A stretch of 64,000 nt of DNA from Medicago truncatula (Eukaryota; Streptophyta; Magnoliopsida; Fabales; Fabaceae). The translations under genes and the position numbers were made by a program. The stretch lies in contig NC_053043.1 of the NCBI RefSeq assembly GCF_003473485.1, forward strand, positions 3,482,001-3,546,000, in the 5' to 3' direction. The notes under the pieces are model-generated. The model worked only from the letters and a program-made list of their open reading frames with translations, was not told the origin of the DNA and made no database searches. How positions within the stretch are numbered: the first letter of the stretch is position 1; each line of letters starts with the position of its first letter. Below are positions 58,483-64,000 of this stretch, in pieces.

Positions 58483-60613
58483 CAGTAGAAACTCTTTAAA
58501 TTAATAATGTCGGGACCGGAGAAATTTATTAATTTAGAGAGTTATTAATTTATCGATAAATTAATAATTATTAATTTAAAGAGTTTTTAAGTAATTATAC
58601 TGTACATACCAAACAAAAAGGCAAATTAGTCTATGTCTCTTAGAATTAAGTTGCACCAAATCTTGGGATTCAATGTAAATTAATAAATATTGTATTCATA
58701 TCCATTGGAAATATGACTTTTGACTTTTGAAGTATATAGTAAATGTAAACAAATGGAATGTTCAATGTATTCTTAAGCAAGTTTGGCATATATAAATTAC
58801 ATGAATGTGTTAAAAGTATTCAAACCATATCTCATTCACGAGATGGCTTCTCATCTAAAAGGTGTTGCAAAATCAACTATGTCATATCAAATACGTAAGG
58901 AGTTGTGCGAGTACAAGAGAGATAATCCTGCAAGCACACAAAAAGACTTGCAGAGATGGCTTGAGGGAAAATTTCAGTTGAAAGTTAGTCAAGGAACAAT
59001 ATCAAACACACTTAAGCGGTCAAATGACTATCTCTCTGCTGAAATAGAAAGGGGAAGAGCGGAGATCAAAAGACACAAACCAGCAAAATATCCTGACATG
59101 GAGAAGGTTGTTTATGAGTGGTTTCTACAGCATCAAGAACGTGTGAATATCACAGGAGAATTAATTTTGCAGAAGGCAAGAGATACAATGAAACTCTTGT
59201 ACCCTCATGATGATTCAGATTTTAACTTCTCTACAGGATGGCTTGGGAAATTCAAGCACCGACATGGCATAAAGTTATTTCGTCGTTTTGGCGAGAGTGG
59301 GTCTGTTGATGTACAAGACATGGAGCAGAAATTGGTATCGATTTGAGAGAAAATTGATCAGTTCCCTATGAAAGATGCTTTCAATATGGATGAAACTGGG
59401 TTGTTTTATAGGCTACAAGCTGATCATTCACTGGCAACAAAACAACTTGAAGGAAGAAAACAAGATAAAGAAAGGTTGACGGTAGTTATTTGTTGCAATG
59501 AAGATGGCTCTGAAAAAATCCCTCTATGGATTATTGGGAAATATGCAAAGCCTCGTTGCTTCAAGAATGTCAACATGAATAGCTTGGATTGTCAGTATCG
59601 AGCTAACAAAAAAGCATGGATGACTAGTGTGCTTTTTGATGAATATGTTCATTCATTTGACCAAATGATGCATGGTAGAAGAGTTCTACTTGTGGTGGAT
59701 AATTGTCCAGCACATCCAAGAAATATTGAAGGGCTAAGAAACGTTGAGTTGTTCTTCTTGCCACCCAACATGACATCAAAGATTCAACCTTGCGATGCTG
59801 GGATAATAAGAGCTTTCAAGATGCATTACCGTAGAAGGTTTTACCGCAAAATATTGGAAGGTTATGAGGTGGGACAATCTGATCCAGGGAAGATAAATGT
59901 CCTTGATGCTATCAATTTGGCAATCCCAGCTTGGACGATAGATGTTCGAAAAGAAACAATAGCGAATTGCTTCCGACACTGTAAAATTCATTCAGCTAGT
60001 GATGTTGTAGGAAATTTGGATGAATCCACTTTTGATGAAGAAACTCAAGACCTCCAGACTATGATCAATCAATGTGGCTATCGTAATAAGATGGATATCG
60101 ACAATCTAATGAACTACCCAGGTGAAAATGAAGCATGTTCGGAGGTTCAGAGTTTAGAAGATATTGTGCGTACTATCATTGAGAACAATGCAGAGGATGA
60201 CGACGAAGATGATACGGTGTCTTTGGAGCCTGTTACGCGAAAGGAAACACTTATGGCGTCGAACACTCTTCACAACTTTATGATACAATACAAAAATACA
60301 ACACCTCAGCTATTGGATGCAATAAGAAAAGTTAGAGATTGAGCTCCAAACAGACTTGAACTTTAAAGGAAAACAAACAACTATTGAATCATATTTCAAC
60401 AAAGTGTAATATATTTTTTTTCAGTTTCTATGAATTATTAATTTATGATTTTCTTGGAACCGAAAATTATAAAGGAATCTCCCAAAAAATTATTATCTTA
60501 TTATTTTATCGAATTATTTAATTTTTTACACTGGCCCAAGTCGGGACCGGACAAATTTATTATTTTAGAGAGTTTATTAATTTACCGAGTATTAATTTAA
60601 AGAGTTTCTACTG
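58483..60613 (+). mobile_element. pogo-like DNA transposon (Emigrant/Lemi1 family), 2131 bp
   Basis: Flanked by TA (58481-58482, 60614-60615). Terminal inverted repeat CAGTAGAAACTCTTTAAATT at both ends, very close to the Emigrant/Lemi1 consensus as remembered; a subterminal GTCGGGACCGGA block is also inverted. It contains one transposase frame (listed). The structure is complete at both ends, which suggests recent activity. Confidence 0.9.
58843..60342 (+). pseudogene. pogo/Tigger-type transposase with one internal stop codon
   Basis: Start chosen at MASHLKGVAKS, 20 codons into the open frame. Residues about 1-170 contain the CENP-B-type DNA-binding part: TQKDLQRWLEGKF followed by VSQGTISNTLKRS (first HTH), and FNFSTGWLGKFKHRHGI (second HTH). 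After a single TGA at 59344-59346 the same frame continues with NMDETGLFYRL (first catalytic Asp), LLVVDNCPAHP (second Asp) and KIQPCDAGIIRAF (third Asp), i.e. the DDD triad of pogo/Tigger enzymes, then an acidic tail. Apart from that stop I see no break across about 500 codons. Read-through is conceivable; otherwise it is a recently inactivated copy. Confidence 0.85.
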
Positions 60614-61403
60614 TACTTAACTTCAATTTTTTAGTGTAACGTTTAATTTTGGTTTTTAGCATAGCTAAAAAAAAACTATGACTTAATTGATATAATTATA
60701 AGGATGAAAAATATATTTAACTCTCTCGAATCTAAAACATATCTTACTCTTTTGTAAAAAAAAATAAAAATATCTTACTCTATTCTTTATAAATTGGAAT
60801 TATTTTGAATAATACGAAAGATGTTATTATCGGTCCAACGATATTTGTTGCATTAAGAAAGATGATAAATGAAAGAAAGAGAATAATGATTTTATTCGAT
60901 TAACTATTGATATTTTTTTATTATCATAAATGCAAAGTGGTGAATAATAACTTAAGAGTGATGCATATAATATTAGTTAAGGATACAATTGAAAAATAAG
61001 CAATTGAAATTGATTTGAAAACTAAAAAACAAATTTTTTGGACAATTTTTCTTCAAAATATGACAAAAAAATGTAGGAATGGGGCATTTTTCTATGATAA
61101 ACAACAAACTCTTGTCTATCCTTCCCCCCCCCCCCCCCCCAAAAAAAAAAAGAAAAGAAAAAAAAAAGACTAGTGTATATGTGGTCTTGAAAAGGAATCC
61201 CTCATCTTAAGTTCAATGGACTGGAAAGTCGTGGAAAGTCGTGTATATGTGGTCAGAAGTATATGTTAAATGGGAACCATTTTCTACACGGGTCTATCAT
61301 ATTACAGTTACTTAATAAGTTAAGAGTTTCATAACCAGCTATATATACATAACCGTTTGTTTCAAGAAGCCATAAAAAGAAAAAATAAGTTAGATTATTA
61401 GTG
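60614..61403. other. Upstream region of reductase 2
   Basis: From about 60770 it resembles the region upstream of reductase 1 (CTTTATAAATTG-AATTATTT; GTGTATATGTGGTCTTG-like words). Contains a run of 17 C followed by 11 A (61124-61151). Confidence 0.6.
61124..61151. repeat. Homopolymer C17-A11
   Basis: Seventeen C immediately followed by eleven A, about 250 bp upstream of reductase 2. Confidence 0.9.
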
Positions 61404-61960
61404 ATGGAAAGGAAGTGTAAGGTGTGTGTCACTGGTGGTGCTGGTTATATTGGCTCTCTCTTAGTCAAAAAGCTTTTAGAAAAGGGATACACCGTTCATG
61501 CTACTCTTAGAAACTTGAGTATTAATCCATTCTCTTTCTCTCTCTCACGCTCCTCATCTTTTTCTTTCTTAAAATTATATGAATTTATTAATTTGAGGGG
61601 TTGGAACAGTGGACCAATCATGTTTGAATCCCTCTATCGATGCATGTAGCACATTGTAACAGTTGCAAAACCGTTTTAAATTGGTTAATTAAATTTGAAC
61701 TGTTTTGCAGTTGTTGTTATGTGCGAGATTATTAGAGATGTAATAAGTGACGGAACAACTAATTAACCGTGAACATTCATTTATTTATTTCAGAGGACGA
61801 ATCCAAAGTAGGGTTCCTTAAAGGCTTTCCACATGCAAATACTAGATTGGTGCTATTTGAAGCTGACATATACAAACCAGATGGTTTTTGGCCTGCAATT
61901 CAAGGCTGTGAATTTGTCTTCCATGTTGCTACTCCCTTTCTACACCAAACTGATTCCCAG
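61404..61960 (+). CDS. DFR/ANR-like reductase 2, exons 1-2 only within window
   Basis: Exons 61404-61518 and 61794-61960 have the same lengths and phases as reductase 1 counted from 53074, and the same protein apart from a few changes ([45 protein letters not shown]). The Rossmann motif is intact. Intron 2 is entered at 62272 by LTR-element-like sequence that runs to the window end, so whether exons 3-5 exist further right is unknown. Local tandem duplicate of reductase 1, about 8.3 kb away. Confidence 0.8.
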
Positions 61961-62889
61961 GTTCATTTCCCCAATATTAATTATTAATCTTTTGTTTCCT
62001 TTTAATATTTAACCAATTTTTAGTTTTTTAGGTATGGTAGCTTACTAGCTTTAGTCCATTTCTGACAAGTGACACTTTAGATATACGAATTAGTTTCTCA
62101 AATTGTAGGATTGGATAATTTTGTCTCATTGAATTTAATTTTTTTTATCACATTTATTTTCTAGACAATGACAAATTTAAATTGACTGATTCAAAAGGCT
62201 AATGTGATCAATTTTTCCAATTTTGTTGGTTATGTAGAAATTTTATAGATGTTGCATGACTAAAGTGTATATGTAACATCCCGTTTTTTCAACTTAATTT
62301 TTTTTGCATAAAATTAGAGTAATCAACTAAACAGGATGTCACACTACATTAAAATATAAATAGAGTAAAATTACTATTTATTCAAAACACTTCATGTCAT
62401 CAATTCAAATCTCATTGCAGCGGAAAACATTAATTGAACAACGTAATAACACAACGACCTCAACATAAACAACTCATTAAAATCCCATTCTAGGTGGTTC
62501 ATCAACATAAAATCATAGGAATACGTAACACATGGAAAACAAGCAAGATCCACATCCCGTTACGTATCAGAGCAACCCTAAGACGACGCGTGAGAGAGTC
62601 AACTCACTTCAACAGCTATTCCTGGTTATCTGCACGTTACCCACGTAGAGGCAACATTCAAACAGAATGGGTGAGATTTCACATTCAATAATAATAAGCA
62701 TATAATTCATCAAAAGAATTTAACAACATAGACAACATCAATTAATAATATTAATTCTTCATATTGTTCTTCATTAACAACTCATTGATAATTGACAATT
62801 TAACAACAACGACATCAACTCGACAATGCAACAACAACGACATTATCTCGACAATGCAACTACAACAACTTAATCATGCATGTGGTATC

Positions 62890-63050
62890 AACCAGGGCAT
62901 CAAGCCCCCAACATATATAGCATAAATATACTCACAGAGCATCAAATCCCCAACTTATAGAGCAAATAGGCTCACAGGGCATAAAGTCCTCAACTTATAG
63001 AGCAAATAGGCTCACAGGGCATCAAGCCCTCAACTTTAATGAGTATGCAT
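62890..63050. repeat. Tandem repeat, ~46-bp unit, 3-4 copies
   Basis: Units contain CTCACAGGGCATCAAGCCCTC (or close variants) followed by AACTTATAGAGCAAATAGG. Confidence 0.85.
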
Positions 63051-63416
63051 GGACTCAACAACAAACAACTTACACCGCATTGACAACTTAGACGACTTCA
63101 ACAACTTAATACAACAAACTTGCAACTTGGTGATATTTATCAATCAACAACAGCATTGACAGCAACAACAACAACTTGCAACATAACAACATCAACAACA
63201 ACAACTTGAATGATATGAACAACAATATTTCTATATCATACAATATTCACATAATATATGTATCTCAAATTATCCAACAACAACATTCATATTAATTCAG
63301 ACTTCACTGAACAACAATATAATTATAAACAACTTTCATTCCTACCCCAAAGACCAACTCAGAATGTTACGTGCGACAGAGATCGCAAGAACCCTAAACA
63401 AGGTTGACTGCCACTG

Positions 63417-63810
63417 AGTAACTCGCAAGGCGAGCCACTCTACTCGCTATGGCGAGTTCAGGAAAAACGGTACTCGCTATGGCGAACAAGCTACTCGCCG
63501 TGGCGAGCTAAAAATGATGGCTCTCGGGAGTTTTGACATTTTTCACTCAAAAATCTCATTTTTAACTTCCCTATGCCCAAATTTGATCCAAAAACTTACC
63601 TAATCATTTCTAAACATGTTAAGACACTCAAAACCATCTAAAACTTGACCTCAAAAATTAATTTATAAAATCATATTTTTTTCACTGGGTAACTCGTTAT
63701 AGCGAGCGACAACTGGGTTTACTCGCGAGACGAAAGAGGTTACTCGCAATGGCGAGCGGTGAAGATGATCACTCGCGAGGCGAGAACAGTTACTTGCTAT
63801 GGCGAGCGAT
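63417..63810. repeat. Cluster of nine CTCGC-N3/4-GGCGAG-type palindromes
   Basis: Variants such as ACTCGCAAGGCGAG, ACTCGCTATGGCGAG, ACTCGCCGTGGCGAG and ACTCGCGAGGCGAG recur at irregular spacing inside the terminal element. Confidence 0.85.
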
Positions 63811-64000
63811 GAATGTCAGTTCTACGGGCAGAATGCAGTTTTGAACAAAACTCACCTAATTCCATAACTCTAACTTTAAAACTGATTCTAATCATTGTTC
63901 TATGAATAACCTAAGGTTTGGACACTATCTCTACATCAATTCAACATATTTCTACTCTTAAATCAACCAATTACAACTTCTAAACCTAATTCTCAAATTC

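Larger units (their letters stand above)
58410..60715. repeat. Imperfect direct repeats flanking the pogo element
   Basis: Left copy about 58410-58482 and right copy about 60640-60714 share TTTAATT-TGGTTTT, then GACTTA-TTGATATAATTATA followed by AGGATGAAAA. The element sits at the end of the left copy. The repeats are longer than a TA target duplication and so reflect another event. Confidence 0.7.
62272..64000. mobile_element. LTR-retrotransposon-like element, runs off the window
   Basis: Starts TGTAACATCCCGTTTTTTC inside reductase 2 intron 2, a start seen in many legume gypsy LTRs. Contains an internal tandem repeat (62890-63050) and a cluster of short palindromes (63417-63810). The right end is outside the window and no coding domain is visible yet, so family assignment is tentative. 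Confidence 0.5.

Noticed and set aside
63417-63810. Reading the CTCGC/GGCGAG cluster as a CRISPR-like array
   Set aside because: Spacing is irregular, units are imperfect palindromes of about 14-16 bp, and the host is a plant nuclear genome.
1-64000. CRISPR arrays, bacterial operons, rRNA and canonical tRNA genes
   Set aside because: Nothing of the kind seen; the tRNA-like box A/B pairs found are in SINEs and lack cloverleaf structure.

Overview
This is plant nuclear DNA: AT-rich, with GT-AG introns, plant-type protein families and dense small transposons. The SINE types (including an Au-type SINE), Emigrant/Lemi1-like pogo DNA transposon and Mutator-type MITEs fit a legume. Medicago truncatula or a close relative is my best guess, from recollection of these families rather than a search.

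Layout. 265-9631 (+): an 18-exon gene for the large subunit of U2AF (U2AF65). It has a MITE in intron 1 and a 2.4-kb GC-AG intron carrying a Ty3/gypsy fossil with an RTE-type LINE tail inside it. 12513-14024 (+): a four-exon DUF3700 gene (YGL/LRDR, TSJT1-like). 14.2-38.5 kb (-): a tandem array of Mediator subunit 16 (MED16/SFR6) sequences. It holds a 3' remnant (copy C, 15.0-15.7 kb), a full 15-exon copy with an open frame of 1086 aa (copy B, 18.15-26.54 kb), and a decayed copy that lost exons 8-10 and most of exon 11 (copy A, 31.67-38.45 kb). A solo LTR, gypsy integrase fossils and a Helitron end lie between the copies. 38.5-44 kb is a gene-poor stretch with a 755-bp Mutator-type MITE and a Stowaway MITE. 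44013-45986 (+): a receptor-like cytoplasmic kinase. 47240-50770 (-): a clathrin light chain gene with an Au SINE in its first intron. 53071-55134 (+) and 61404-beyond (+): a tandem pair of DFR/ANR-like NAD(P)-dependent reductases. The second is cut at the window end by an LTR-element-like sequence entering its intron 2. Between them lie a 1.55-kb foldback element and a nearly intact 2.1-kb pogo/Lemi1-like transposon whose transposase frame has a single internal stop.

The genes are unrelated housekeeping or signalling genes (splicing, transcription, membrane traffic, reductase metabolism) and do not form a pathway. The most unusual feature is the MED16 array, because MED16 is normally described as a single-copy gene. 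Exon limits were read by eye from splice consensus, phase bookkeeping and remembered Arabidopsis proteins. For U2AF65, DUF3700, MED16 copy B, the kinase, the clathrin light chain and reductase 1, the exon lengths sum to a multiple of three with consistent phases.
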